Part shown: positions 45,047 through 54,520 of the stretch, one piece after another
Position numbering within the stretch: position 1 is the stretch's first letter
Layout: each line of letters begins with the position of its first letter
Assembly: GCF_020091585.1 (NCBI RefSeq)
Contig: NZ_CP083582.1
Span: 4,216,001 to 4,280,000, forward strand
Source: Kovacikia minuta CCNUW1
Lineage (GTDB): Bacteria; Cyanobacteriota; Cyanobacteriia; Leptolyngbyales; Leptolyngbyaceae
Direction: 5' to 3'
Length of the DNA stretch: 64,000 bases
The notes under the pieces: model-generated
What the model was told of the DNA's origin: nothing
Seen by the model: only the letters and a program-made list of their open reading frames with translations
Databases searched by the model: none
Program-made: the position numbers and the translations under genes

Positions 45047-45805
45047 CTAGCTGGCGAGCAATTGAGTCCAACCGCCATCCACCACCAGTTCTTCACCCAG
45101 CACAAAGGACGCATCATTGCTGGCAAGAAATAGTACGGCTTTTGCGACTTCTTCGGCTTCTCCAAATCGTTTCATCGGAATCACTTGCTGAAGTTTCCCA
45201 GCAAATTGCTCAACTTGAGTCTGAGGAATATCCAGCTTGGTCAAGATCGGTGTTTTAATCGGTCCTGGACTGACGGCATTTACCCGAATTCCTCGCTCCA
45301 CTAATTCGGCTGCCAGAACACGAACGAGCGATCTCAGTGCGGCTTTAGAGGCAGCATAGATCCCTGAGTTGGGCATTCCCATTTGATTGTTGATGGAGGT
45401 ATTGAACACAATGCTGCTGTTCTCTCCCATGAGTGGAACCGCTTTTTGAACGGCAAATAGTGCCCCTTTGAAATTGACATTCATCATTTCATCGATAAAT
45501 GCCTCATCGACATCCAGTAGTGGACTGAATTGGACAACCCCAGCATTCACAAACAAAATGTCGAGTTTGCCCCACCGTTCTTTGATTTGAGTGAATGCGG
45601 TGTCCAGGTCGGTGAGCGATCGCGTGTCTGCGGCAATGGTCAGAACTTCGCCACCCAGGGTTTTAGATGCCTGATCTAATCGCTCTTGATTTTGTCCTGT
45701 AATGGCGACTTTTGCTCCCTCCTGCACGAATAGTTGAGCCGTCGCCAAACCAATGCCAGTTGTGCCGCCCGTGATCAGAGCGACTTTTCCATCTAATCGA
45801 GACAT
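45047..45805 (-). CDS. short-chain dehydrogenase/reductase
   Basis: 252 residues from MSRLDGKVALITGGTTGIGL. Rossmann motif TGGTTGIG, NAGV in LFVNAGVVQFSP, catalytic Ser in NTSINNQMG region and YAASK in SGIYAASKAALRSLV, followed by NAVSPGPIKTP. Classical NAD(P)-dependent oxidoreductase of unknown substrate. Forms an operon with the GST and is divergent from the AraC regulator. Confidence 0.9.
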   Translation of the reverse strand: MSRLDGKVALITGGTTGIGLATAQLFVQEGAKVAITGQNQERLDQASKTLGGEVLTIAADTRSLTDLDTAFTQIKERWGKLDILFVNAGVVQFSPLLDVDEAFIDEMMNVNFKGALFAVQKAVPLMGENSSIVFNTSINNQMGMPNSGIYAASKAALRSLVRVLAAELVERGIRVNAVSPGPIKTPILTKLDIPQTQVEQFAGKLQQVIPMKRFGEAEEVAKAVLFLASNDASFVLGEELVVDGGWTQLLAS

Positions 45806-45833
45806 ATTGCTTCTCCTTGAACGTTCGTTTTGT

Positions 45834-45869
45834 GTCACGAGTCATTTTTTCTGATAAATGACTCGTGAC
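45834..45869. promoter_or_regulatory. 14-bp perfect inverted repeat, candidate operator
   Basis: GTCACGAGTCATTT and AAATGACTCGTGAC are separated by 8 bases. It lies between the divergent SDR-GST and AraC genes, 29 bases upstream of the SDR start. It could be the AraC-family operator or a hairpin in the SDR leader. Confidence 0.55.
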
Positions 45870-45981
45870 CGATAACTGAATCAACTCGATACACTTAAGT
45901 TATAATCCGGGAAAACTGAACTAACAATGCGTTAAAGTTCAAATATTATGTCCAATCGTTCAAGGCAGGCGGAAAAATAGG

Positions 45982-46923
45982 ATGGATGCACTCAGCGAAG
46001 TTTTTCGGTCAATTCATTTAGAAAGTACAAGGTGCTATCGACTGGAACTGGCCGCACCGTGGGCGATTACGATGAATGCCTTTGAGGGAGCGGTGTTCCT
46101 TGTCGTGGTTCGGGGCAGTAGTTGGCTGCAAATCGAGGGAATTGATACACCGATGCCCCTGGTCGGTGGCGATCTGGTGATTCTTCCCAAAGGACAGCCG
46201 CATACGTTGCGAGATTCTCTGTCGGAGAGTCATTCAACGATCGAGTTTGAGCAACTCCTACAAGCAGACTCAGACGAAGCCCCGACCGTCCTCAAAGCAG
46301 GAGGAACTGGCTTGCCCACGACCGTCATGTACGGACGATTTTCCTTTGAACCGTTACCTGAAAATCCATTGCTGTCTGCTTTACCACCGCTTCTGGTTGT
46401 GAAAGGGGAGGAAGGACGGGCAGTGGAGTGGTTGGACACAACCCTACAATTTATGGCATCAGAAACGGTAACGGCTCGTCCCGGTGCTCAGGTCGTCATT
46501 AATCACTTGGCGGGAATTCTGTTGGTACAAGCAGTGCGAGCGTACATCCAAAATCAGGAATGTCACGATCGCTGCTGGCTGCGTGCCCTCACCGACCCGC
46601 AAATTGGTGAGGCGATCCACCTGATCCATCGGCATCCAGAGCAAGTTTGGACGGCAGAAGAATTGGCAGAACGGGTGGGTATCTCTCGTACTACCTTCTT
46701 TACTCAGTTTCGAGAACTGGTCGGAGAACCGCCGAACAAATATCTCACTCGTTGGCGGATGCAACGAGCGAGCCAGATTTTGCGATCGCAGCGCATTCCC
46801 TTAAGTTCGGTTGCCAGTTCTGTGGGATATGAATCCGAAGCATCCTTTAGTAAAGCGTTTAAGCAATGGATGGGACAATCACCTGGGGCGTATCGACAAG
46901 CGAACGGGACAGCCAAGCCATAA
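45982..46923 (+). CDS. AraC-family regulator with cupin_6 domain
   Basis: 313 residues. The N-terminal cupin-like sensor has GDLVILPKGQPHTLRDS. The C-terminal tandem helix-turn-helix begins HPEQVWTAEELAERVGISRT, then TFFTQFRELVGEPPNKYLTR and SSVGYESEASFSKAFKQWMG. Members with this cupin typically sense small organic or reactive compounds. Divergent from SDR-GST, its likely target. Confidence 0.9.
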   Translation: MDALSEVFRSIHLESTRCYRLELAAPWAITMNAFEGAVFLVVVRGSSWLQIEGIDTPMPLVGGDLVILPKGQPHTLRDSLSESHSTIEFEQLLQADSDEAPTVLKAGGTGLPTTVMYGRFSFEPLPENPLLSALPPLLVVKGEEGRAVEWLDTTLQFMASETVTARPGAQVVINHLAGILLVQAVRAYIQNQECHDRCWLRALTDPQIGEAIHLIHRHPEQVWTAEELAERVGISRTTFFTQFRELVGEPPNKYLTRWRMQRASQILRSQRIPLSSVASSVGYESEASFSKAFKQWMGQSPGAYRQANGTAKP

Positions 46924-47050
46924 AGCATTCCGAGTTCCTGCTTCAAATATTCGTTGGGCGGCATTACCTGCGAAGTAATTGCCAGTCGCAAAGTTTAGCT
47001 CTAGATTAGATGCATTGCTTTTACAAGGCAGTATGTTGACCAAAGGCTCA

Positions 47051-47461
47051 ATGTCTACAAAAACAATACTTTCTTGGCTCTATCTTGCCAATGCGACCAT
47101 TCTCATTACACATCAAATTGATGCTGCATACTGGCATGAGTGGGATCTATTTGGAATGCCGGGAGGAATTCAATTAAACTTGCTGCTCAACATTCCCCTG
47201 GTTATGTTGATGCTGTTCGGTCAGCAACGTCTTACTCAAGGCTATGCCGATGGTTTTGTTTTCTCCTGGTTACTGGTGGCTGGAGGAATCATCGCAGTTG
47301 GTCTTCACTCGTATTTTCTCCTACAGGGCGATGATGCTTTCCGCCTACCCGTTTCACTCGGATTACTCACCGCTACATTTCTTCTTTCGCTAGCGCAAGC
47401 GATCGCACTGTTTACTTTGCATAATGCGTGTAATCAAAACGATGCTCAACAAAGCTATTAA
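47051..47461 (+). CDS. DUF6713-like membrane protein
   Basis: About 136 residues from MSTKTILSWLYLANATILIT (the longer upstream start at 46979 lacks hydrophobic character). Four predicted membrane segments; HQIDAAYWHEWDLFGMPGGI is the family-like signature. Function unknown. It overlaps the 3' end of the convergent glycolipid-binding gene by 72 bases. Confidence 0.6.
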   Translation: MSTKTILSWLYLANATILITHQIDAAYWHEWDLFGMPGGIQLNLLLNIPLVMLMLFGQQRLTQGYADGFVFSWLLVAGGIIAVGLHSYFLLQGDDAFRLPVSLGLLTATFLLSLAQAIALFTLHNACNQNDAQQSY

Positions 47462-47791
47462 ATTAGTGGCTGGAGTAAATCCTAAATCTAAATCAATGCA
47501 GTCTGCTGCTGTCTGTAATTCTATATTATTGATGCTCCAGTGATTATTGAGAGCACGAGCAATTGTCAGAGCAATGATTGATTTACCAACATAACCTGAA
47601 ACGGTTGCGATACGGGTTTTCCAGTTGTTATCAGTATTCACTTCATAGGATAAAAGACAGGGCTTTTGCCCGAATAGGAAAATGGCTGTTCCAGATAATT
47701 GCCAACCATCACTAGACTTCTGAAGACAACAACTATCGTGTCCAGGACAATCTAACCTGCGCCAAAGAATCGTATGTTCCAGTGAATTCAT
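47390..47791 (-). CDS. glycolipid-binding-like protein, altered C-terminus
   Basis: 133 residues. WRRLDCPGHDSCCLQKSSDG, LSYEVNTDNNWKTRIATVSG and CIDLDLGFTPATNLIALL follow the pattern of the putative glycolipid-binding (DUF1089) family, usually about 180-190 residues. After the TPATN motif, where PIRRL is expected, the frame becomes LSIVLITRIMQ and ends, overlapping the convergent gene. It is probably a 3'-truncated copy. Confidence 0.55.
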   Translation of the reverse strand: MNSLEHTILWRRLDCPGHDSCCLQKSSDGWQLSGTAIFLFGQKPCLLSYEVNTDNNWKTRIATVSGYVGKSIIALTIARALNNHWSINNIELQTAADCIDLDLGFTPATNLIALLSIVLITRIMQSKQCDRLR

Positions 47792-47902
47792 TGACCTCTA
47801 CAGTTTTGCTGGAGTACCGATCGCTATTGTAAGTAAGGCTGCTGTGATGAATGCGGCGATCTTCCGAATATGGTTCCAGAACGTTTAGTTCGTCAGGATC
47901 AT

Positions 47903-48280
47903 TTACGCCGTGCTGCTGATTTCATCCTTGCCCTCGGTTTTGATGACAAAAGCTTTTAATTCGACCATCTGACCACCACGAAAGTGCCAGACATCACAGT
48001 ACAAGTAATCAGCCGCTTTCCCGGCTTCGTCCTTCAGGGTGATGTCGCCAATTGCCGTCACGAAATCACCCTCAGCAATGAAGTGAGCGACCTTAAACTT
48101 TGGTGGCTCTAGGTAGGTCATTACCATCCATTGGCGAACGGCTTCTTTGCCTCTCAGAGTTCTGTCGCCTACAAACGTCCATTGGGTGTCGTCGGTGCAG
48201 AACGACAAGAATCCTTCATAGTTGCCTTCAGCGATCGCTGCATTTGCCGCTTCTAGAATGGCTTTATTTTTCTCTGACAT
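47903..48280 (-). CDS. SnoaL-like (NTF2-fold) protein
   Basis: 125 residues. NAAIAEGNYEGFLSFCTDDT, QWTFVGDRTLRGKEAVRQWM and DYLYCDVWHFRGGQMVELKA are typical of small NTF2-fold polyketide-cyclase-like proteins. Role unknown, often linked to stress or secondary metabolism. Confidence 0.8.
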   Translation of the reverse strand: MSEKNKAILEAANAAIAEGNYEGFLSFCTDDTQWTFVGDRTLRGKEAVRQWMVMTYLEPPKFKVAHFIAEGDFVTAIGDITLKDEAGKAADYLYCDVWHFRGGQMVELKAFVIKTEGKDEISSTA

Positions 48281-48416
48281 CTAAATCTCTCCTGTACATA
48301 CTCAATGAAACACTTGCTCTAAATAAGTCTTAGCTCGTGAGCATTGCCCATTCTACTGGCTCTATTGTTTCCAGCAGTTGCGATCAGAATGGGTGATGTT
48401 TGCTGTGAATCGGAAG

Positions 48417-49295
48417 TCAGCTAAATACCGTTGCATAATCACGAGCAAAGTCCCTAAACTGACGCGGTGCTTTGCCAGTCGCATCCTCTATCCCTGAAGC
48501 GATCGCGGCTGCCTCATTGCGTCGATAGTGGGCGTAATCTTCAATCAGTCCATCGGCTTGCCAAGCTGGCATCCCAAAACCAACCATAGCTTGCCGCATC
48601 TGTTCGGGTGGGATATCGACAAACGCGATCTGACGCTTCAGGGCAGCAGAGAGATAGTCTGCCATCTCGGTATGTGTTAGCGCCTGCGGACCCGTGAGGT
48701 TGTAAATCTTCCCTTCATGCCTAGCTTGGGTCAGAGCAGCGACAGCAACGTCAGCAATGTCGCGAACATCTACGACGCTCACCTTCGCATTACCGATCGC
48801 AGCGTAAAAGGTATTTTGCTCAACGATCAACGACCGGAAGTTTAACAAGCCCTGCATAAACAGATTGGGGCGCAGAAACGTATACGCCATCTGGGTCGCT
48901 TGGATCGCCGATTCGACAGCCGCATGGTAGCGCAAAAAACGCACGGGTGAGTCAGCGTTAGCGGCGAACTGCGACAGTTTAACGATGTGCTTCACACCGC
49001 TTTGTTTCGCTGCTTCGACAAACGCAAGTTGTTGTGCTTCGGCGTGTTCTGTTGAGTTAGTGACAAGGAAGGCTCGATCGACCCCTGCCAGGGCAGAGGG
49101 CAATGTTTCAGGGCGATCGAAATCAGCCTCGACCATTTCGATGCCCAGATCTGCAATTGCCTTGGCTCGATCGCGAGCACGTTCCCGTGTGCCAGAGGCA
49201 TCGCGCACCATCGCGCGAGCTTGAACGTTTTGCGAGGCGAGCCGATTGAGTATCTCCAGTCCGTTATTTCCAGTTGCACCAGTTACTAGGATCAT
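48417..49295 (-). CDS. NmrA-like NAD(P)-binding protein
   Basis: 292 residues from MILVTGATGNNGLEILNRLA (an upstream start adds 21 unlikely residues). Glycine-rich GATGNNG at the N-terminus, GVDRAFLVTNSTEHAEAQQL, LRPNLFMQGLLNFRS and LTGPQALTHTEMADYLSAAL mark the atypical SDR/NmrA family, which includes NAD(P)H sensors and quinone oxidoreductases. Confidence 0.87.
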   Translation of the reverse strand: MILVTGATGNNGLEILNRLASQNVQARAMVRDASGTRERARDRAKAIADLGIEMVEADFDRPETLPSALAGVDRAFLVTNSTEHAEAQQLAFVEAAKQSGVKHIVKLSQFAANADSPVRFLRYHAAVESAIQATQMAYTFLRPNLFMQGLLNFRSLIVEQNTFYAAIGNAKVSVVDVRDIADVAVAALTQARHEGKIYNLTGPQALTHTEMADYLSAALKRQIAFVDIPPEQMRQAMVGFGMPAWQADGLIEDYAHYRRNEAAAIASGIEDATGKAPRQFRDFARDYATVFS

Positions 49296-49437
49296 TTGAA
49301 TCTCCTGATTAGATTTTGAGCATTCTCCTGCTCTACACAGCAGAATTTTTTGAAACAAACATTCGACGAGTTGAAATTGTCCAAGTTTAGAATTTACTTG
49401 CTATGTAATGACAACGACACTCCGAACAATTCTGACA

Positions 49438-49506
49438 GTAGGGTGGGCAATGCCCAGCATTTTGTAAAACTCTTCGTAGTAAGGTTTTGTGGGCATTGCC
49501 CAGGTA
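49438..49506. repeat. dispersed palindromic repeat, copy 1
   Basis: Outer arms TGGGCAATGCCCA and TGGGCATTGCCCA enclose AGCATTTTGTAAAACTC...GTAAGGTTTTG. A related unit lies at 54521-54600. Each arm is itself a palindrome. Non-coding, between genes, like the small interspersed repeats of cyanobacteria. Confidence 0.65.
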
Positions 49507-49697
49507 GCTCAGGCAATTATTTAGAGGTGGAAAAATTATCTTTTTTATGGGGTAAAAGATGAGCCGCAAAATCGAAATAGAAGAGGCGATGTCCTTTATT
49601 TGCAATGACGATCGCAATATGAAGCCCTAACATTCCCCATACCAGTAATACCGCGAGAGACAATCCTGCTTGTGCAAATATCAAGACAAGGTAGAAT

Positions 49698-50957
49698 CAG
49701 TAGATCACAAAATTTTATAGCCAAGGAGAATAGGAAAGGGGTAGGGTCAAGGTTAAAAGCAATTGAAATCAAACCATGACGACCTACCCATCTTCCTCAT
49801 TATCTTCCACCCCTGCCTTGAGTGATGAAGCAACCCTGGAAGCAGCCTTGGAGTGCTTGTTAGAGCACCTGCCTTTAGTACCCGAAGATAGTAGTTGTAG
49901 TGCCGAAAGCCTATTTGAGATTTTGCTCCGGGCAGCCAGTCGTCACGATAGCATCGAGCATACCGCTCAACGCCTACAAGGAGTTCCCAGTGGCAATGGC
50001 ATTCGCTATCATCTCGACCAGTTAGATGACATGGTCGCTTTGGAGGGACAACTCAATGGGGCATTGCAGAGCCGAATTCCAGCCAAGATTCGCAAAAGAC
50101 GACATCGGATCGCGATTGACCTGCACTTGATTCCCTACTATGGCAACCGAACTGAGGCAGCAGCACCCTATATCTATCGCTCCCAAGCCAAAGCCGGAAC
50201 CACCACATTTTTTGCCTATGCCACCGTTTATGTCATCTGCCGCAACAAGCGAGTCACCCTCGGAATTCATGCGGTGCATCGACAGGAAACCTTGGTGGCA
50301 ACGGTGACCTATTTGTTGGCAATGCTCTCTGCTCTGAAGATTCGAGTCAAACGGTTGTATCTCGACCGAGGCTTTTACAGTGTGCCGGTGATTCGCTGGC
50401 TCAAAGCACTCAACATCCCGTTTTTGATGCCTGCGGTGATTCGCGGTAAAACCGGAGGCACCCGCTCATTACTCGTCGGGCGCAAAAGCTATGCGACACG
50501 CTACACCCTCAGCAGTGCCAACTATGGTTCCGTGACTTGTCAAATGCGAGTGGTGTGCACCTATTACAAAGGCTTCAAGGGCAAGCATGGGATTCAATAT
50601 GCGCTTTATGTGGCGCATCGAGTCACTATTGACCTCCATCAGTTGCATCAGCATTATCGGGAGCGCTTTGGCATCGAAACGAGCTACAGAATTAAAAATC
50701 AGTGTCGCATTCGCACCACGAGTAAGAATCCAGCGGTTCGCCTGTTATTTGTGGCACTGGCGTTTATCCTGGTTAATCTCTGGGTGTACTTGTTGTGGTT
50801 CTTTGTCAGTCAGACCCAGCGACGGGGACGAGTCATTCATCGTGAGTTGTTTGGTCTTAAAACCATGTTGGAATTTCTCTCTCAGGCTGTTGAACGACAT
50901 TTTCCACCCATCACTGCTATCTATTTACCTACCCCAAAATGATTTTGTGATCTACTG
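49698..50957 (+). mobile_element. ISH3-family-like element
   Basis: 1260 bp with inverted tips CAGTAGATCACAAAAT and a 5-bp target duplication AGAAT at 49693-49697 and 50958-50962. Short duplications of 4-5 bp suit ISH3. Confidence 0.85.
49776..50942 (+). CDS. ISH3-family-like transposase
   Basis: 388 residues. RRHRIAIDLHLIPYYGNRTE (first Asp), IRVKRLYLDRGFYSVPVIRW (second Asp), LPTPA-like linker IPFLMPAVIRGKTGGTR and HQHYRERFGIETSYRIKNQC (the Y-x-x-R-F-x-I-E-x-x-Y block with Glu). This DDE pattern matches ISH3-type and related transposases of archaea and cyanobacteria. Intact. Confidence 0.82.
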   Translation: MTTYPSSSLSSTPALSDEATLEAALECLLEHLPLVPEDSSCSAESLFEILLRAASRHDSIEHTAQRLQGVPSGNGIRYHLDQLDDMVALEGQLNGALQSRIPAKIRKRRHRIAIDLHLIPYYGNRTEAAAPYIYRSQAKAGTTTFFAYATVYVICRNKRVTLGIHAVHRQETLVATVTYLLAMLSALKIRVKRLYLDRGFYSVPVIRWLKALNIPFLMPAVIRGKTGGTRSLLVGRKSYATRYTLSSANYGSVTCQMRVVCTYYKGFKGKHGIQYALYVAHRVTIDLHQLHQHYRERFGIETSYRIKNQCRIRTTSKNPAVRLLFVALAFILVNLWVYLLWFFVSQTQRRGRVIHRELFGLKTMLEFLSQAVERHFPPITAIYLPTPK

Positions 50958-52066
50958 AGAATGCCGAATTTCTCTCCAGTTGAATTTGGTTCGACAGTCT
51001 AGGGACTGCTGACAGAAACAACGGAACATAAAGTGCTAGCGATCGCACAAGAAAATGGATTGGTAAGGCTTTGTCTATTTCACTAGAGATGAGTTGAAAT
51101 CTCAAAGTTCTTGTACCAGGTGTTTTCCCTTTCCATCGCAGCGGCACAAGACAGAAAATCCCTAGAAAACCTATCAAGGTATAGAGCCACTCCGGAATCC
51201 AGTTCGCTAGAAAAGGAGCTACCAATAGCCAACTTGCTTTAATCAGAAGGTAGTCTATCGCCACTGCAAGTAGTTGAACGACGGGCGATACAACTGCTCG
51301 TTGAAGCATTTGCTCTTTTTTGGCAAGCAAGCTCTGTTGCGATGGAAACAAGAGCAGAATAACTGGAGCAATAGCAAAACCTAACAAAGCGCCTGTACTG
51401 TTCAAGAGCAAATCATTAACGTCAAAGATTCGGTAGGGGCAGGTATATAACCCATATAATCCGGTGAGTTGCGTCACTTCATAAAACAGTGAAAGCGCAA
51501 AACTCAAGCTAAATGCTCGTCTCCAAGAGTACTTTTCTTGAAAGAAGTAGCGCAAATATACCCCAAATGGAAGCAACAACAAGAAATTAAACATGACTTG
51601 CAGAAATGCGGGTTCTGCAAGCACTTGTATGTAAGTTGATGGTCGGTACCAAACAGCTCCGGTTTCTCGCAATATGTCCCACACAAAAGAGAATGGCACT
51701 AAAGAATAATAGACAGTGCCAGGAGTTTGCAGCGCGCAGGTATCTCTCACCGCTGGTACTGGTAGCACCACGAGAAAGAAAGCACACAGCATATAGAATA
51801 TAAAGGAATAGAAAATGAGTGAGAGCCGCCAACTCAAGAACCCGTACTTCCTGTAGTGATGGATCAACCAGGGAAGCGTCAGCATCAATCCGAGCAGCGG
51901 AAACAGAATCAATGCAGTGACCAATGAAATTCTGTATGTGGACATATCATGTACCTTGAATGCTGATCGATCAAACCCATCGATAGAAATGAGGTTGCCA
52001 CGGCATCGCTCACCCTTTTGTAAAACCCTTCACAATGAGTTTTGTAGGCAGTACTCACTCTACTGG

Positions 52067-52762
52067 CTACAACAACCATTGGGTCAGCGGAGGCACCAGG
52101 TAGCGGAGCGAGAACGCCTCCCAGATCGCGCCGATGATGAACAGTGGGAGCGTGGACAGACTCAGCCAACCGAGCTGTTGCAGCCCACGGACGTAACCCT
52201 GACGATGGTTCCGAGTGCCGATGGTGGTGGGGCGAACCCAAGACCGACCCAGGATGTATGCGCCAAACATCAGGAGGGCGTAAGCTTGGAATTCGATGAG
52301 TATTGTCAGCGAGTGCGGGATCAGTGCCACCGCCATAATCTTGGTAGTCGGAACCATCACTAAACCGAGAGTGAACGTCTTATACGCAAACATGGCGATG
52401 CCAGCAAAGGGAACGATCAGCGAAGGGAGCACGATCCACAGCGCTCCGGTTGTGAGGTTGACTCCCAGGATCGTCAGCAAGAACAGCCAGGGGGTATTGA
52501 ATAGTGATCGGACAAGATCCGCCGTTCCGTTGTCTTCCTGGATGGCTACCTGAGTTGCGCCCAGGTTGGGGAAGACCATCGCCGCTACCAACCCGATGAT
52601 GACTAAGCCATACACAATGGCGTTGATGGTGAGGTAGGCGCGAAAATTAGTGCGAATGATCTGAAAGGGTTTGCGAAGCAAGCGCCGAAGCGGTTGTTTG
52701 GCACTGGAAGTAAGTGGTCGTTGTGGAGACTGATCTTTGGTAGCGATCGTTTTGCGTGACAT
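52067..52762 (-). CDS. SpoIIM-family (DUF95) membrane protein
   Basis: 231 residues with about five membrane segments. FRAYLTINAIVYGLVIIGLV opens the membrane part. NLTTGALWIVLPSLIVPFAG and IPHSLTILIEFQAYALLMFG follow; the PH...E motif is the signature of stage II sporulation protein M-like proteins, which occur in many non-sporulating bacteria. Function in cyanobacteria not established. Confidence 0.7.
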   Translation of the reverse strand: MSRKTIATKDQSPQRPLTSSAKQPLRRLLRKPFQIIRTNFRAYLTINAIVYGLVIIGLVAAMVFPNLGATQVAIQEDNGTADLVRSLFNTPWLFLLTILGVNLTTGALWIVLPSLIVPFAGIAMFAYKTFTLGLVMVPTTKIMAVALIPHSLTILIEFQAYALLMFGAYILGRSWVRPTTIGTRNHRQGYVRGLQQLGWLSLSTLPLFIIGAIWEAFSLRYLVPPLTQWLL

Positions 52763-52854
52763 GTTTTAGCTCCGATATTGGGTGATGGATGCAGTGATGC
52801 TCAAGCGTGAAAACCACCGCATCCGTGGTCATAAATCGTCTGCGATCGTTTCGC

Positions 52855-52977
52855 TTACTTCACCTTCATCCCCGTCCAGTGAGCACCATATTCGAGCGCC
52901 GCGTACCAAGAGAAGCGAGTTTTCCCAGTTTGGGGATTGAGTGCCAGAAGGATTAAGTCCTGTGAAAGATATTGCAT
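52855..52977 (-). pseudogene. GPP34/GOLPH3-like protein, 5' remnant
   Basis: 40 codons encode MQYLSQDLILLALNPQTGKT and then stop soon after EYGAHWTGMKVK. The LSxxLxLLALxPxTGK start resembles the N-terminus of GPP34-family proteins. Everything after the first helices is missing. Confidence 0.4.
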
Positions 52978-53054
52978 GATAAATTCCTGATTGAGGTATG
53001 CTGCGGTTCCTTCGGAGTTGCGTCTCGGCGCTCATCGCAAGCTTGTGTATTGTC

Positions 53055-53666
53055 TTACTGGGGTTGATGACGCAGCAGCCATTGCAGACAAATTCCGGTA
53101 ACGATGCCGTAGCCTAGCCAGCCTGCCCCATAGCTCAATGCTGTCGGGAGTGGTGCTGGTAGTAGCCCCGGCTGCACAATGTACGCGACAGTTGAGCCGC
53201 TTGCTCCATCTAATGCACCTCCTAAAGCGCTGACCAGAATCCACCAATGCGCTTTACGGACAAATCGTGTCAAAATCGGAAATTGAGCCGCGCCAAAAAT
53301 AGCCAATACAATCGGCTGTTTGACCAAATTCGTCCAAAAAACATACCATAATCCAAGCGTATTCAGGAATTGAATAAGCGGGTCAAAGGTTTCGTTAGGA
53401 CGCACCAGCGCTATCCCAAAAGTCCATCCCAGGGTGCTAACCACTATCCACCAAAAGGCTTTAGGCATGTACTGGCGCAAAACGAGCCATTGGGCTGCGC
53501 CAATCAACAAACCTGTAAAAAATATGGTTGCTATAAACTGAAATCCTGATGCTTCCAGTGCTCCGACGATCGCCCCCGCAATTGTAGTAGCCAATGTCCA
53601 CCAGAGCCACAGGCGAGGAGCGATCGCCAATTGTCGGGCTTCATCTTGCCATTCATGCTGCTCCAT
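53055..53666 (-). CDS. polytopic membrane protein of unknown function
   Basis: 203 residues from MEQHEWQDEARQLAIAPRLW. Five or six hydrophobic segments, with internal duplication: GAAQWLVLRQYMPKAFWWIV and GAAQFPILTRFVRKAHWWIL repeat the same GAAQ..(L/I)...(Y/F)(M/V)(P/R)KA.WWI(V/L) unit. This repeat is typical of a cyanobacterial membrane family with no known function. Confidence 0.65.
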   Translation of the reverse strand: MEQHEWQDEARQLAIAPRLWLWWTLATTIAGAIVGALEASGFQFIATIFFTGLLIGAAQWLVLRQYMPKAFWWIVVSTLGWTFGIALVRPNETFDPLIQFLNTLGLWYVFWTNLVKQPIVLAIFGAAQFPILTRFVRKAHWWILVSALGGALDGASGSTVAYIVQPGLLPAPLPTALSYGAGWLGYGIVTGICLQWLLRHQPQ

Positions 53667-53785
53667 AATGCTCACTCCAGAGTTGCACTTCAACTCTATA
53701 TCTGTACTATTCGGCTCAACTCGTATGAGAGCGGTTGATAAAAAACTTGGGCTTATTCATGGTGTTCCATGTTCTGATTTAGACC

Positions 53786-54163
53786 CTAATGTTCAGAATT
53801 CACTTGCCATGTAATCACAATGATTTCTGCAAATATTAAGACGATTAACAGCCGCGTGAACGCTTGTAAAATGGCTTCCATTGTCCAGTTCTGACTCTGA
53901 AGCTCCCAGATTGTCACAATAATGTTCACTCCAATCACCAACCAGGGTAGGATGACTGCTGAATTTCGTCTGCGATAAACGCGGAGCGTCGCCTCCCGCC
54001 AAAATGGGAAGGTACTGAAAATACAAACAAGGTAGGATGCTCCTGCACTGATGAACAGGGCGGTTTGAAGACCCGAAGGCAGGTTTGGGTATCCCAGCGC
54101 GATCGCTGTCAGACAAACTCCAAGCGCGAGATACAGGAAAGTAAATAAGGTAAATCGTTTCAT
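53786..54163 (-). CDS. small four-TM membrane protein
   Basis: 125 residues from MKRFTLFTFLYLALGVCLTA, after a GGAGAAGA ribosome site. Four hydrophobic segments, the last two being VILPWLVIGVNIIVTIWEL and RLLIVLIFAEIIVITWQV. No domain recognised. It follows closely the ORF at 54184. Confidence 0.6.
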   Translation of the reverse strand: MKRFTLFTFLYLALGVCLTAIALGYPNLPSGLQTALFISAGASYLVCIFSTFPFWREATLRVYRRRNSAVILPWLVIGVNIIVTIWELQSQNWTMEAILQAFTRLLIVLIFAEIIVITWQVNSEH

Positions 54164-54183
54164 TATTTCTTCTCCGGTGAAGC

Positions 54184-54513
54184 TTATTCTCTGTACCAAA
54201 CACGCACACATTGAAACCACTTGATTGGAAGACCTTGACTAATCATCACTGGGTAGTAACCATTACTGGTCGTCACTCCGTAGACATCATCACTTGTGCT
54301 TTCTATCGACCAATCGGGTAAAACAACGGTTTCAACATTGATTACCTGGATCGTTGTATTTGCAATCCACTGATTGACAGCATTCACAACCCCAGAGAAG
54401 GATTCGTAATCGGAAGGTCCGCCGAAGGGTACCTGTTCAGTAATCCGAGGCGCAAAATCTTTGCATTGAATCATTTGATTGACCACCTTAAAACTGTAGA
54501 GTTGAGCATCCAT
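54184..54513 (-). CDS. hypothetical protein
   Basis: 109 residues, soluble, with VVNAVNQWIANTTIQVINVE TVVLP and a C-terminal PIKWFQCVRVWYRE. It looks like a small alpha/beta (ferredoxin-like) protein. The end lies 20 bases before the next gene, suggesting an operon. Function unknown. Confidence 0.55.
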   Translation of the reverse strand: MDAQLYSFKVVNQMIQCKDFAPRITEQVPFGGPSDYESFSGVVNAVNQWIANTTIQVINVETVVLPDWSIESTSDDVYGVTTSNGYYPVMISQGLPIKWFQCVRVWYRE

Positions 54514-54520
54514 TCAAGTC

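Larger units (their letters stand above)
49517..51945 (-). pseudogene. VanZ-RDD membrane protein split by ISH3 element
   Basis: The upstream part (51945-50958) has an N-terminal VanZ-like domain (PFSFVWDILRETGAVWYRPS, LLLLPFGVYLRYFF, YEVTQLTGLYGLY, FDVNDLLLNSTGALLGFAIA). It continues into an RDD domain (AIDYLLIKASWLLVA, KGKTPGTRTLRFQLIS). Removing 49698-50957 and one AGAAT restores the frame: NSAFYLVLIFAQAGLSLAVL, then a final TM and tail ending at 49517. Total about 389 residues. VanZ-like proteins affect glycopeptide sensitivity in some bacteria; the role here is unknown. The split copy loses the last membrane segment. Confidence 0.8.
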
